Source: JBFMAI01 sp040755725 | GTDB taxonomy: Bacteria; Planctomycetota; Phycisphaerae; UBA1845; Fen-1342 | Direction of reading: 5' to 3' | Assembly (NCBI GenBank): GCA_040755725.1 | Contig: JBFMAI010000017.1 | Coordinates: forward strand, 1 to 64,000 | Length of the DNA: 64,000 nucleotides | In this document: positions 17,076 through 26,158 of the stretch, piece by piece | Position numbering within the stretch: the stretch's first letter is position 1 | Layout: each line of letters opens with the position of its first letter | The notes under the pieces: generated by a model | What the model saw: only the letters and a program-made list of their open reading frames with translations | What the model was told of the DNA's origin: nothing | Databases searched by the model: none | Translations under genes and position numbers: made by a program

Positions 17076-18412
17076 TCGCCCGGCGCGTGGTCATCACCGG
17101 GCTGGGGCCCGTCACGCCGCTCGGCAGCGGGGCGGCCGCCTTCTGGAAAGCCCTGCTGGATGGGCACAACGCCGTGCGCCGGCTGCGGGCGTTCGATCCC
17201 GGCCGCTTCGACTCCCAAATCGGCACCGAAATCGACGACCTGAAGGTCGCGGACTACGTCCCCAAGAGCTACCGCAAGGCGTCCAAGATCATGGCCCGCG
17301 ACATCGTGCTGGCGGTGGCGGCGGCGTACCACGCCTTGCGCGACGCCGACTTGCGGACCAAGTGCTTCGTCGAGCGGGGCGAGGCGGACGGCGACGTCAA
17401 CGTGGACAGCGCCCGCTTCGGGGCCAACATCGGCGCGGGGTTGATCTGTGCCGACCTGCCCGAGCTGGCTGAGGTGCTGCACGGCGCCAGCGACGACGGC
17501 GGGTTCAGTTTCGCCCGCTGGGGCCGCGAGGGCATGAACAATCTGACGCCGTTGTGGCTGCTGAAGTTCCTGCCCAACATGCTCGCCTGCCACGTCACCA
17601 TCGTGCACGACGCCCAGGGGCCGAGCAACACGATCACCTGCGGCGAAGCCAGTAGCCACCTCGCCATCGGCGAGGCGTTTCGCACCATCAGCCGCGGCGC
17701 CGCCGACGTGTGCATCTGCGGCGGCGCCGAGAGCAAGACGAATCCGATGGCCCTGCTGCGGCAGGAACTGGGCCGCCGGCTCAGCACACGCAACGACTCG
17801 CCTCAGCAGGCGTGCCGGCCGCTGGCCGCCGACCGCGACGGGACGGTCGTTTCCGAGGGCGGCGGGCTGGTCGTGCTGGAGGAACTGGAGCACGCGCGGC
17901 TGCGCGGCGCGCGGGTCTATGCGGAGCTCGTCGGGTTTGGGGCGGGGCACGACGCCCACGAGCCCGGGCAGCCGAGCCGACCGCACCCCGCGGGGCGCGG
18001 GACGGCGATTGCGCTCCGCAAGGCCCTGCGCGACGCGGGCGTCGGCCCGGGTCAAGTGGGCCTGGTGGGGTCGTTCGCGTGCGGCCTGGTGGAGCACGAC
18101 GCGGCGGAGGCGGCGGCGATTCGCGCCCTGCTCGGCCGCTGGGCGGCGACGGTGCCCGTGATGAACATCAAGGCGGGTCTGGGCAACAACGGCGCCGGCA
18201 GCGGCGCGATCGACTTCATCGCCGCCGTTCTCGCCTTGCACTACGGCTCGATCCCGCCGGCGCTGAACAGCACGCCGCCGGACCCCGCGTGCGGCCTCAA
18301 TGTCGTGACGAAAGGGCCGGTCGACGCGGCGGCGGAGTACGCGGTGTCGGTCGCCTACGCTCTGGGGGGTGGTCAGAACGCGGCGCTGGTGATTCGGCGG
18401 TTTCGCGGGTAG
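17072..18412 (+). CDS. Ketosynthase-like protein lacking both catalytic histidines
   Basis: A 446-residue thiolase-fold protein of the FabF family (MIARRVVITGLGPVTPLGSG). The nucleophile is present: Cys190 in NTITCGEASSH. The first histidine motif, normally NAHGTGT, reads GSFACGLVEHD, and the second, normally KSxxGHxxGAxG, reads KAGLGNNGAGSG, so both catalytic His are gone. This differs from polyketide chain-length factors, which lose the Cys. It overlaps the upstream dehydratase by four bases and the intact ketosynthase follows 22 bases later. The pair may be a heterodimer in which this subunit is structural, or it may catalyse another thiol-based acyl transfer. Confidence 0.8.
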   Translation: MIARRVVITGLGPVTPLGSGAAAFWKALLDGHNAVRRLRAFDPGRFDSQIGTEIDDLKVADYVPKSYRKASKIMARDIVLAVAAAYHALRDADLRTKCFVERGEADGDVNVDSARFGANIGAGLICADLPELAEVLHGASDDGGFSFARWGREGMNNLTPLWLLKFLPNMLACHVTIVHDAQGPSNTITCGEASSHLAIGEAFRTISRGAADVCICGGAESKTNPMALLRQELGRRLSTRNDSPQQACRPLAADRDGTVVSEGGGLVVLEELEHARLRGARVYAELVGFGAGHDAHEPGQPSRPHPAGRGTAIALRKALRDAGVGPGQVGLVGSFACGLVEHDAAEAAAIRALLGRWAATVPVMNIKAGLGNNGAGSGAIDFIAAVLALHYGSIPPALNSTPPDPACGLNVVTKGPVDAAAEYAVSVAYALGGGQNAALVIRRFRG

Positions 18413-18434
18413 CCGCCGGTAGAGGGTTTGTCGC

Positions 18435-19730
18435 ATGAATCGTCGTGTCGTCATCACCGGTATGGGCTGGATCACGCCGCTCGGACACGATATCGACGGC
18501 GTGTGGCAGCGGTTGTTGCGGGGCGAGAGCGGGACCGCGCCGACGACCATCTTCGACGCCCGCACGTTTCCCACGCAGTTCGCCGCCGAAGTCAAGGACT
18601 TCGACCTGCGGCGGTTCCTCGGGCCGCGCTACGAACAGCACCGCACGTGCGCCCGCAACGCCGGCTTCGCCCTGGCCGCGGCCGAGCTGGCCTGGCGGGA
18701 CGCGGGCCTCGACGGCGGCCCACCCCCCGATCCGGAGCAGGTGGGCGTGTACCTCGGCGGCGGCGAGGGGCCGATCGACTTCGACAACTTCGTCGCCGCC
18801 GCCATCGCCGGTTGGGACCCCCAGCGCCGCGAGTTGGACGCCTTCCGCTGGGCCGAGGTCGCCCGGGCGCGACTGACCGCGGTGAAGGAGTTCGAACAGG
18901 ACCCCAACTGCGCCGCCGGTCACATCGCCTGCCGTTTCAACGCCCAGGGGCCGAACTTCAACACGCTGACGGCTTGTGCCGCCAGCACGCAGGCCCTCGG
19001 CGAGGCCGCCAGCCTCATCCGCCGCGGAGATGCCGACGTAATGATCTCCGGCGGCGCGCATAGCATGATCCACCCGCTGGGTGTGACCGGCTTCAATCGG
19101 CTCACGGCGCTGTCCACGCGGAACGACTCGTGCTTAACGGCGTCGCGGCCGTTTGACCGGACGCGCGACGGCTTCGTGCTCGGCGAAGGGGCCGGCATTC
19201 TCATCCTCGAGGAACTGGAGAACGCCCGCCGCCGCGGGGCCCGCATCCGTGCCGAGATCATCGGCTACGGCTCGACGGCCGACGCCTTCCGCGTGACCGA
19301 CATGCACGAGTCCGGCCGCGGGGCGGTGGCGGCGATGAAGCGGGCGCTGGACGACGCCGGCGTCAGCATCCACGACATTGACTACATCTCCGCCCACGGC
19401 ACCGGCACGGAGGAGAACGACAAGGTTGAGACACTGGCGATTCGGACACTTTTCGGCGAGCGGGCCCGCCAGATCCCCATCAGCAGCGTCAAGAGCATGT
19501 TCGGGCACCTCATCGCCGGCGCCGGCGCGGTGGAGCTCATCACCTGCGTGCTGGCGATCCGCGACCAGATCGTCCCGCCGACGGCGAACTACTCGGAGCC
19601 CGACCCCAATTGCGACCTCGACTACGTGCCGAACCGGCCGCGCAAGACCAAGGTCCGCACCTGCCTGTCCAACAGCTTCGGCTTCGGAGGCCAGAACGAC
19701 ACGCTCATCGTGCGCGCGCTCGAAGGTTGA
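18435..19730 (+). CDS. 3-oxoacyl-ACP synthase, FabF family (cassette copy)
   Basis: A 431-residue condensing enzyme with the full triad: Cys181 in LTACAASTQALGE, His321 in SAHGTGTEENDK and His358 in KSMFGHLIAGAG; NSFGFGGQND closes it. Start ATG 18435 follows a short AGAGGG. It carries an insertion around residues 105-150 (GGGEGPIDFDNF and after) compared with the housekeeping FabF. It is the last gene of the cassette and the only ketosynthase in it with a complete active site, so it must do the condensation. Confidence 0.9.
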   Translation: MNRRVVITGMGWITPLGHDIDGVWQRLLRGESGTAPTTIFDARTFPTQFAAEVKDFDLRRFLGPRYEQHRTCARNAGFALAAAELAWRDAGLDGGPPPDPEQVGVYLGGGEGPIDFDNFVAAAIAGWDPQRRELDAFRWAEVARARLTAVKEFEQDPNCAAGHIACRFNAQGPNFNTLTACAASTQALGEAASLIRRGDADVMISGGAHSMIHPLGVTGFNRLTALSTRNDSCLTASRPFDRTRDGFVLGEGAGILILEELENARRRGARIRAEIIGYGSTADAFRVTDMHESGRGAVAAMKRALDDAGVSIHDIDYISAHGTGTEENDKVETLAIRTLFGERARQIPISSVKSMFGHLIAGAGAVELITCVLAIRDQIVPPTANYSEPDPNCDLDYVPNRPRKTKVRTCLSNSFGFGGQNDTLIVRALEG

Positions 19731-20093
19731 CCGTCAGGCCACGACCCGCCGTACGCCTCCCCCCGGGCCGCTGTGCCGCCGCGTATCGGCCGCGCGCAGC
19801 CGTGTTCTGCCCTGAGTCCCGTACGGCCCTCCTCTCGTGAGATGAGGTTGCGGGAGGGCGGCCCCAGTCCTGAGCGCCGCGTCCGCGAGGCCCCGGGATG
19901 CCGGAAGCTGCCGACCCACGGCGCCGATCATACTGGCCTGCTCCCCCGCAATTACACCGCAGCCACCTGCGCCGACGCACTCGTTAACCCGTCTTATTCA
20001 CGCCTCGGGCGGCGTAGCGCTTGAAAAAGCAGCCTCCGCGTGCAGTCTCGTCGGTATTGTGATGCTGACGAATCGCACACGGAGGTGCATCCC
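19731..20093. other. Gap between fatty-acid cassette and transposase remnant
   Basis: About 360 bases without a supportable gene. The last 100 bases are poorer in GC and contain the ribosome-binding site GGAGG (20081-20085) of the remnant that follows. I could not define an insertion-sequence terminal repeat. Confidence 0.4.
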
Positions 20094-20504
20094 GTGGGTG
20101 AAACGCGGCATACGCTCTTCCCGCTCGATTTCAACCGGTCCATCGTCATCGAAGACCGCCCCGAGCGGCTCACCGCGGACGCCGGCGTGCCGGCCAAGGA
20201 CGTACTCCGCCTGCTCGACGGCCGGACGTGCGACGTGTGCCTGAACGACGCCGTCTATTGGCGGAACATCCCGGGGGCGGTGTGGGAGTACCACATCGGC
20301 GGCTACCAGGTCATCAAGAAGTGGCTCAGCTACCGTGAGGAGACCTTGCTGGGGCGGCCGCTGACGCCCGAGAAGGCCCGCGAGGTCGCCGGCGTCGTCC
20401 GCCGCCTGACCGCGATCCTCCTGCTTCAGCCCGCCCTCGACCAGAACTGCGCGCGGGTGAAGACGGCCACGTACGACGGGCCGGGTGGCGGCGAACCGAT
20501 ATGA
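20094..20504 (+). pseudogene. Chimera: IS1380-type transposase N-terminus joined to a type ISP methylase C-terminus
   Basis: The open frame from GTG 20094 (GGAGG eight bases upstream) begins GETRHTLFPLDFNRSIVIED followed by RPERLTADAG, which reads like the start of IS1380-family transposases. After about residue 35 it changes to LLDGRTCDVCLNDAVYWRNI, GAVWEYHIGGYQVIKKWLSY and RPLTPEKAREVAGVVRR, the ending I know from type ISP restriction-modification enzymes (target-recognition end). Both parents are almost wholly missing. The simplest history is insertion of the element into the methylase gene followed by a deletion joining them in frame. Assignments are from memory of the families. Confidence 0.6.
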
Positions 20505-20627
20505 AGCGCTCCGGGGGAGGGCCGCACAATCCAGCGTGGTCGGCCCAACACCGGTCTGCGGCGCGGCGGCCGGGCTGCCGCGTCCAATGCCTGGCCCTGT
20601 CGTTGGCTGGTGCCACACCGGCCGGCG

Positions 20628-21812
<1,185 letters not shown>

Positions 21813-21867
21813 GGGTGCTCCGCTTCGATCGGTTTCGACAACGTGGATTCTATCCCCCGCGCGCGGT

Positions 21868-23007
21868 TCAATCGACAGCGGTCTTCCGCAGCGTGCCCCA
21901 GTTGAACTGCTCGTGCGATTTCCTCACAAACCGGACCCCGTCGTGGAAGACCCGCGTAAATCGGGCCTGAAAGGGGGAGCAATCCGCCGCCGGGTCAATC
22001 ACGATCACGGGCAGCGGCGGCTCTTCTTCGTGCCTGGTCCGGGCGACGTACGAGAGTTGCAGGCGTGCCATCGTGTCGAAGTCGGACATTGAGAAGCCGA
22101 CCACGACAAGTTGGTCCGCATCGCGCACAGCCCGCATGGCCCCGGCCCAAGTCCGCCCCAGGCCCGGCACACGGTGGAGTTCCTTGTGCGCCCCAAGGCC
22201 GGCCACTCCGGGTGTCGTCGGCCACGCACCTTGCCTGAGCTTCTGGATATGGTGACCGTTGATCCACGCTCGAATTTGTCTGCGATCGCGGCATCGCCAC
22301 AGCCGACAGTCGTCCTCGACGTGACCCGTTCTCACGTTACTGCGGTTGGCGTTAGGCTTGTCGAAGAGCAGCTCACACTTCGCGAGTTGGGCGTCCCGGT
22401 CCGCAACGATCCAGTCAATCGAGCCGTGTAGCTCGAAGACGGTCACGCCCGCGCCGTTCTCGAGCTTGAACCCGTGATTCCAGTGACGGTCAAGGGCTTC
22501 AAACGCCCGTTCGACGAGGGTGTCGTAGTTGAATGTCACGACGGTGTCCGCTTCGCAAACGGTGCGGGCCCATCGGGTGATTTGATCGAGGTTGGCCTTG
22601 CTCTCCCTTGCCTCGCTCTCCTTCTGCACAAGCACGTCGACCAGGGCTTCCTCCAGATAGGACAGCCAGCCTTCGATATCCTCCGCCGTCTGCCAGGGTG
22701 TCTCTCCGCTGCTCCGTCCCACGGGGCAGAGCTGTTGCTTGAGTCGATGCACCTCTGCATCGAAGTGCCCCAGATGAAAGACCTCTTCGATGTTCAGCCC
22801 GCGGTGTCCCGATCCGCCGCCTTCGAGCCACTCGACACGCTTCTGGAGGTCGGCCAGCCAAGCCGTCATTTCGTCGTCCCTGTCGTCGTCCTGGCTGTCG
22901 TCCTTGCGCCCTGACTTCATGAGCAGAGGAAGCACCTCTGTCGCCAAAGGCATGCCCGCCGGCTTCGAGAACCCCGCGCCCAACAAGTAGACGGTCTTCG
23001 TCTTCAC
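21868..23007 (-). CDS. SIR2-like NAD-binding protein
   Basis: About 379 residues from GTG 23007, placed because GAGG lies seven bases upstream and the SIR2 fold begins at once: VKTKTVYLLGAGFSKPAGMP (GAGxS nucleotide loop). Further motifs are VTFNYDTLVERAF, VFELHGSIDWIV and a C-terminal VVVGFSMSDFD, the set seen in SIR2-like proteins of bacterial anti-phage systems that destroy NAD and in uncharacterised relatives. No sensor or ATPase partner is adjacent. The frame stays open upstream and joins the tail of a broken nucleotidyltransferase gene, so a larger fusion product could be made if that frame is translated. It is a defence candidate by family only. Confidence 0.7.
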   Translation of the reverse strand: MKTKTVYLLGAGFSKPAGMPLATEVLPLLMKSGRKDDSQDDDRDDEMTAWLADLQKRVEWLEGGGSGHRGLNIEEVFHLGHFDAEVHRLKQQLCPVGRSSGETPWQTAEDIEGWLSYLEEALVDVLVQKESEARESKANLDQITRWARTVCEADTVVTFNYDTLVERAFEALDRHWNHGFKLENGAGVTVFELHGSIDWIVADRDAQLAKCELLFDKPNANRSNVRTGHVEDDCRLWRCRDRRQIRAWINGHHIQKLRQGAWPTTPGVAGLGAHKELHRVPGLGRTWAGAMRAVRDADQLVVVGFSMSDFDTMARLQLSYVARTRHEEEPPLPVIVIDPAADCSPFQARFTRVFHDGVRFVRKSHEQFNWGTLRKTAVD

Positions 23008-23423
23008 CGTGCGTGCCTCACTTCCCACGGCCCGCTCGTTGTCCTTCAGGTCGGCAAGATCGATCAGTGACACGTCGACATCGCCCCGACGCACCACCCG
23101 GCGTCGCTGGTACGCGGTCCGAAAATCGAGGCCGGACACCGATGTCAGGGGTTCGATGCGCAGCGGCGGACCCCTATCCGGAAGACCTGGCCGATCTGCT
23201 GGAACCGCTCCGGTTGGATGGCCGCGTCGTCCAGGCCGAATTGCCGCAGGGCCTCCCCCAGACGCCCCGTGTTGTCGGGGTCGGGGTTGACCCACAGGTC
23301 CATGTCGCCGGTGGCCCGCGGCACGCCGTAGTAGGCGACCGCGTAGCCGCCGAGGAGCAGGTATTCAACTTGCGCCGAGTTCAGCAAACTCAAAAACTCG
23401 CTGAAGTCGGGCGGTAGCTGCAT
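23008..23423 (-). pseudogene. Nucleotidyltransferase (AbiEii/DUF6036-like), frameshifted and fused to SIR2-like frame
   Basis: ATG 23423 starts MQLPPDFSEFLSLLNSAQVE and continues YLLLGGYAVAYYGVPRATGD-MDLW, a minimal nucleotidyltransferase with the GG and DMDLW site. After QIGQVFRIGV the frame derails near 23172-23178: restoring one C in GGGGTCCGCCG gives PPLRIEPLTSVSGLDFRTAY and VSLIDLADLKDNERAVG in the next frame, the normal continuation. That second frame then runs without a stop into the SIR2-like protein, and the usual last dozen residues of the transferase are missing. It is either a real decay or a single-base sequencing error plus a deletion. Confidence 0.7.
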
Positions 23424-23598
23424 GTTCGCCACGGTCGATTCGCCGCAGCAGTTCAACGGCGGCCAGCCGCTCCTCGGGCGAGCGCGTCCGCCAGTAGGCC
23501 GCCTCGTCGTCGTCCCCCAGCGCGCCGAACGCGCAGACCCGCTTATCGAGGCGCATGTCCCCGAGGCCCGGTGCAACCTGAGAAGTCCGTCGTTCCAT
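23365..23598 (-). CDS. Small companion protein of the nucleotidyltransferase
   Basis: A 77-residue protein from ATG 23598 overlapping the transferase start by 59 bases. The central DEAAYWRTRSPEERLAAVE and ATARLQRVFE read like the small proteins commonly encoded just before such nucleotidyltransferases. An ATG at residue 14 is an alternative start. The pair has the layout of an AbiE/MNT-type toxin-antitoxin or related two-gene unit, but which member does what is unknown to me. Its partner is broken here, so it is probably an orphan. Confidence 0.6.
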   Translation of the reverse strand: MERRTSQVAPGLGDMRLDKRVCAFGALGDDDEAAYWRTRSPEERLAAVELLRRIDRGEHAATARLQRVFEFAELGAS

Positions 23599-23772
23599 GC
23601 CGACATTGTGACTCCCGCGAGCGGCTCCCGCCCGGCTCGCGGTACGTCACGGGGCCGGCGGTCACGGACCCGATGTCCGGCGGCAAAGGTCACGCACCGT
23701 GTTAGCGGGGGCGGGGCCGGTGCCCCTCGGGCCGGCCGGTCGCTGTGGCAGGGGCCCGCCGGCGGCCCCGGC

Positions 23773-23800
23773 TTGAGTTCCGCCCAACCGGGTGTATAAG
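23773..23800 (+). promoter_or_regulatory. Promoter for the thioredoxin-like/TPR gene
   Basis: TTGAGT (23773-23778), 16 bases, TATAAG (23795-23800). The transcript would carry the twin hairpins at 23814-23855 in a leader of about 130 bases. Confidence 0.5.
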
Positions 23801-23813
23801 AGCTATCAGAACG

Positions 23814-23855
23814 CCGCACGCCCGTGCGGGGCCGGCGGCCGGCCACTCGCGTGGC
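23814..23855. repeat. Twin tetraloop hairpins
   Basis: CCGCAC-GCCC-GTGCGG (23814-23829) and GCCAC-TCGC-GTGGC (23842-23855), followed by GGGC. The second hairpin with its flank recurs identically over 18 bases at 54257-54274. The rest of the 23599-23939 gap holds only the promoter. Confidence 0.65.
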
Positions 23856-23939
23856 GGGCGCGGCGGCTCAAGGAGAGCACCCGGGGTCACGTGATGGACT
23901 AGGTCGCCCCGGAGCCGTAACGTGGTGTGGAGAATGCCG

Positions 23940-25169
23940 ATGCGATGGGTCATCCTGGCCGGCTTGTGTTTGGCATCGTGGGGGACGGGGGCCGCCCGGG
24001 CCGATCTGAAGCCGGGAACCTACGCTCCCGACCTGGAAGCCAAGGAGTGGATGAACACCAACGGCGAGCCGCTCTCGCTGACCGAGTACCGCGGCATGAT
24101 CGTCGTCCTGTTCTTCTGGGTCTCCTGGCACGAAGGCGGCGAGGCGATCATGCCACTGATGACGCTGGTCAACGGGTCGCGCTTCGGCCGCTCGGCGGGC
24201 GTGTTCGTGATCGGCGTGACGGACGCGGACCGCAAGCGCGTCGAGGACATGTTGAAGAAGGAGAAGGTCTTTTTCCCCGTCGCGCTCGAAGCCAAACGGA
24301 CCTTCGACGATTACGACATCCAGTCGTACCCCCGCGTCGTCATCATCGACCCGCGCGGCAAGGTCACCTGGACGGGTTGGCCCGGCAAGGAAGGCGGTTC
24401 GTCACTCGTCGAGGAGATCGGCAAGGCCGCCGCCGACACCCCCCCTACCAAGACCCACCCCGAGGACGCCGCCAAGGCCGAGTCGTACCTGAAGCAGGCC
24501 CGCCAGGCGCTGCTCCGCGAGAAATACCGTGAGGCGTTCGATGCGGCCAACAGCGCATTCGACGCCGCCCTCCGCGGCGACCCGCTCAAGAGTCGCTGCC
24601 AGGACCTGCTCGACCTGATCGAGGCGCTGGGCCGCGACAAGTTGGCGCAGGCCGAGCGGGCCCTGTCCGAACGCCGCTTTGACGAGGCCGTCGAGCTGCT
24701 GGTCGAGTTGCGGCGGGAGTTCCGCGGGGTCGAAGTCGCCGCCAGCGCGCGCAAGAAACTCAAATCGCTGGAGAAGAAGACGCCGGAGGTCTCGCGCATC
24801 CTCCGTCAGCAGGAGGACGCCGGCGTCGCCGAGGCCATGCTGGCCGACGCGCTGGAGAAGATCCGCGCTCGGCGGTTCGGACTGGCGTTCGACAAACTCG
24901 AGGAGATCGTCAACGAATACGGCTCGACGAGCGCGGTCGAGCGGGCCCGGACCCTGCTCGACCGGCTGCGGGCCAACGACGCCGTCATGGGCTACGTCCG
25001 CGATCACAAGGCGTCCCGGGCGTGCCGCAACCTGCTGTTCCAGGCGGGCGCGTACGAGCGCACCGGCCGGACCACGCAGGCCCGCGAGCTGTACCGTGAG
25101 ATCATGGACAAGTACCCGGATACCATTTACGCGGAGGAGGCCGCCCGGCGGCTGGCCCAGTTGCCCTGA
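23940..25169 (+). CDS. Exported thioredoxin-fold protein with TPR-like C-terminus; CxxC missing
   Basis: About 409 residues; ATG 23940 is chosen as it lies seven bases from GGAG and starts a clean signal peptide (MRWVILAGLCLASWGTGAARA). The first domain follows TlpA/peroxiredoxin layout (GTYAPDLEAKEW, IVVLFFWVSWHEGGEAIM, SYPRVVIIDPRGKV), but the active-site CxxC position reads WHEGGE, so it cannot be a thiol oxidoreductase. From about residue 180 it is helical with TPR-like repeats (AESYLKQARQALLREKYREA, AYERTGRTTQARELYREIMD). It probably acts as a periplasmic scaffold. A DnaJ-like gene follows 33 bases later. Confidence 0.75.
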   Translation: MRWVILAGLCLASWGTGAARADLKPGTYAPDLEAKEWMNTNGEPLSLTEYRGMIVVLFFWVSWHEGGEAIMPLMTLVNGSRFGRSAGVFVIGVTDADRKRVEDMLKKEKVFFPVALEAKRTFDDYDIQSYPRVVIIDPRGKVTWTGWPGKEGGSSLVEEIGKAAADTPPTKTHPEDAAKAESYLKQARQALLREKYREAFDAANSAFDAALRGDPLKSRCQDLLDLIEALGRDKLAQAERALSERRFDEAVELLVELRREFRGVEVAASARKKLKSLEKKTPEVSRILRQQEDAGVAEAMLADALEKIRARRFGLAFDKLEEIVNEYGSTSAVERARTLLDRLRANDAVMGYVRDHKASRACRNLLFQAGAYERTGRTTQARELYREIMDKYPDTIYAEEAARRLAQLP

Positions 25170-25202
25170 GGGCGGCCGGTCGCGGCCCGGCATCGGAGCG
25201 GC

Positions 25203-26144
25203 ATGAGCCTCAACAAAGACCCTTACGAGATTCTGGGGGTGAGTCGCCAGGCCACCCCGGAGGAAATCAAGAAGGCCTATCGCCGACTGGCCAAGCAGTA
25301 CCACCCCGACCGCAATCCCAACGACAAGACCGCCGAGCAGCGCTTCAAGGAGGTCCACGCCGCGTACGAGGTGCTGGGGGACCCGCAGCGGCGGGCCCAG
25401 TACGACCGGTTCGGGGCCGGCGGCCCGGCCCCGGATGTCCACACCTGGACCACGGGGACGCGCGTGCCGTTCGAGGACATCGCTTTCGACTTCGGCTCCC
25501 TGGGGGACCTGACCGGCATCTTCGAGCAGTTCTTCCGCACGCCCAATCGCGGCGGCGCCCGGCCACGGCGGCGCGCGGAGTCGCGGCGGGCCGCCCCGCG
25601 CGGGGCCGACATCGAGCACGAGATCGAGCTGTCGTTCGAGGAGGCGGCGCGCGGCACCACGCGCGACGTGGTCCTCGCCAGCGCCGACGCCGGCCGGCCG
25701 CATGAGACCATCCGTTTCCGCGTTCCGCCCGGCGTGGCCGACGGCCAGCGCATCCGCCTCCGCGAGCAGGGTCAGCCGGGACCGGGCGGGCGGGGCGACC
25801 TGATGATCCGCTGCCGGGTGCGGCCGCACCCGCTTTTCCGGCGCGAGGGAGCCGACCTGCTTCTGGACTTGCCGCTGACGTTCGGCGAGGCGGCGCTCGG
25901 CGCGGAGGTCGAGATCCCCACGCTGGAAGGCCCGACCGTCGTCAAGGTGCCGCCGGGAACATCCAGCGGGACCAAGCTGCGTCTGCGCGGCCGGGGTTTG
26001 CCGGGAGAGCGCAAGGGGGACCTGTACGCCGTGGTCCGCATCATGGTGCCGAAGGCTGTTTCGCCCCGCGCGCGCGAGTTGATCACGGAGTTGGAGAGCG
26101 AGCTGCGGCTACGGCCCCGCGAGCACCTAGGAGGGCGCTCATGA
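25203..26144 (+). CDS. DnaJ/CbpA-like J-domain chaperone
   Basis: A 313-residue co-chaperone: J domain at residues 5-70 with HPD in AKQYHPDRNPND, a short Gly/Arg linker, and two C-terminal beta domains (DIEHEIELSFEEAARGTTRD, IRFRVPPGVADGQRIRLREQ). The cysteine-rich zinc finger of DnaJ is absent, as in CbpA. J proteins stimulate the DnaK ATPase. Its stop codon overlaps an ATG (ATGA at 26141) that opens a five-codon reading frame leading to the next gene. Confidence 0.88.
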   Translation: MSLNKDPYEILGVSRQATPEEIKKAYRRLAKQYHPDRNPNDKTAEQRFKEVHAAYEVLGDPQRRAQYDRFGAGGPAPDVHTWTTGTRVPFEDIAFDFGSLGDLTGIFEQFFRTPNRGGARPRRRAESRRAAPRGADIEHEIELSFEEAARGTTRDVVLASADAGRPHETIRFRVPPGVADGQRIRLREQGQPGPGGRGDLMIRCRVRPHPLFRREGADLLLDLPLTFGEAALGAEVEIPTLEGPTVVKVPPGTSSGTKLRLRGRGLPGERKGDLYAVVRIMVPKAVSPRARELITELESELRLRPREHLGGRS

Positions 26145-26158
26145 GGCCCGGGTTATGA
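26141..26158 (+). other. Five-codon coupling minicistron
   Basis: ATG AGG CCC GGG TTA TGA starts in an ATGA overlap with the upstream chaperone stop and ends in an ATGA overlap with the downstream gene start at 26155. GGAGGG (26130-26135) precedes the first ATG at proper distance. It may pass terminating ribosomes from one gene to the next. Confidence 0.4.

Noticed and set aside
16964..18595. 543-codon open frame antisense to the ketosynthase-like gene
   Set aside because: It crosses from one coding region to another and has no ribosome-binding site or domain.
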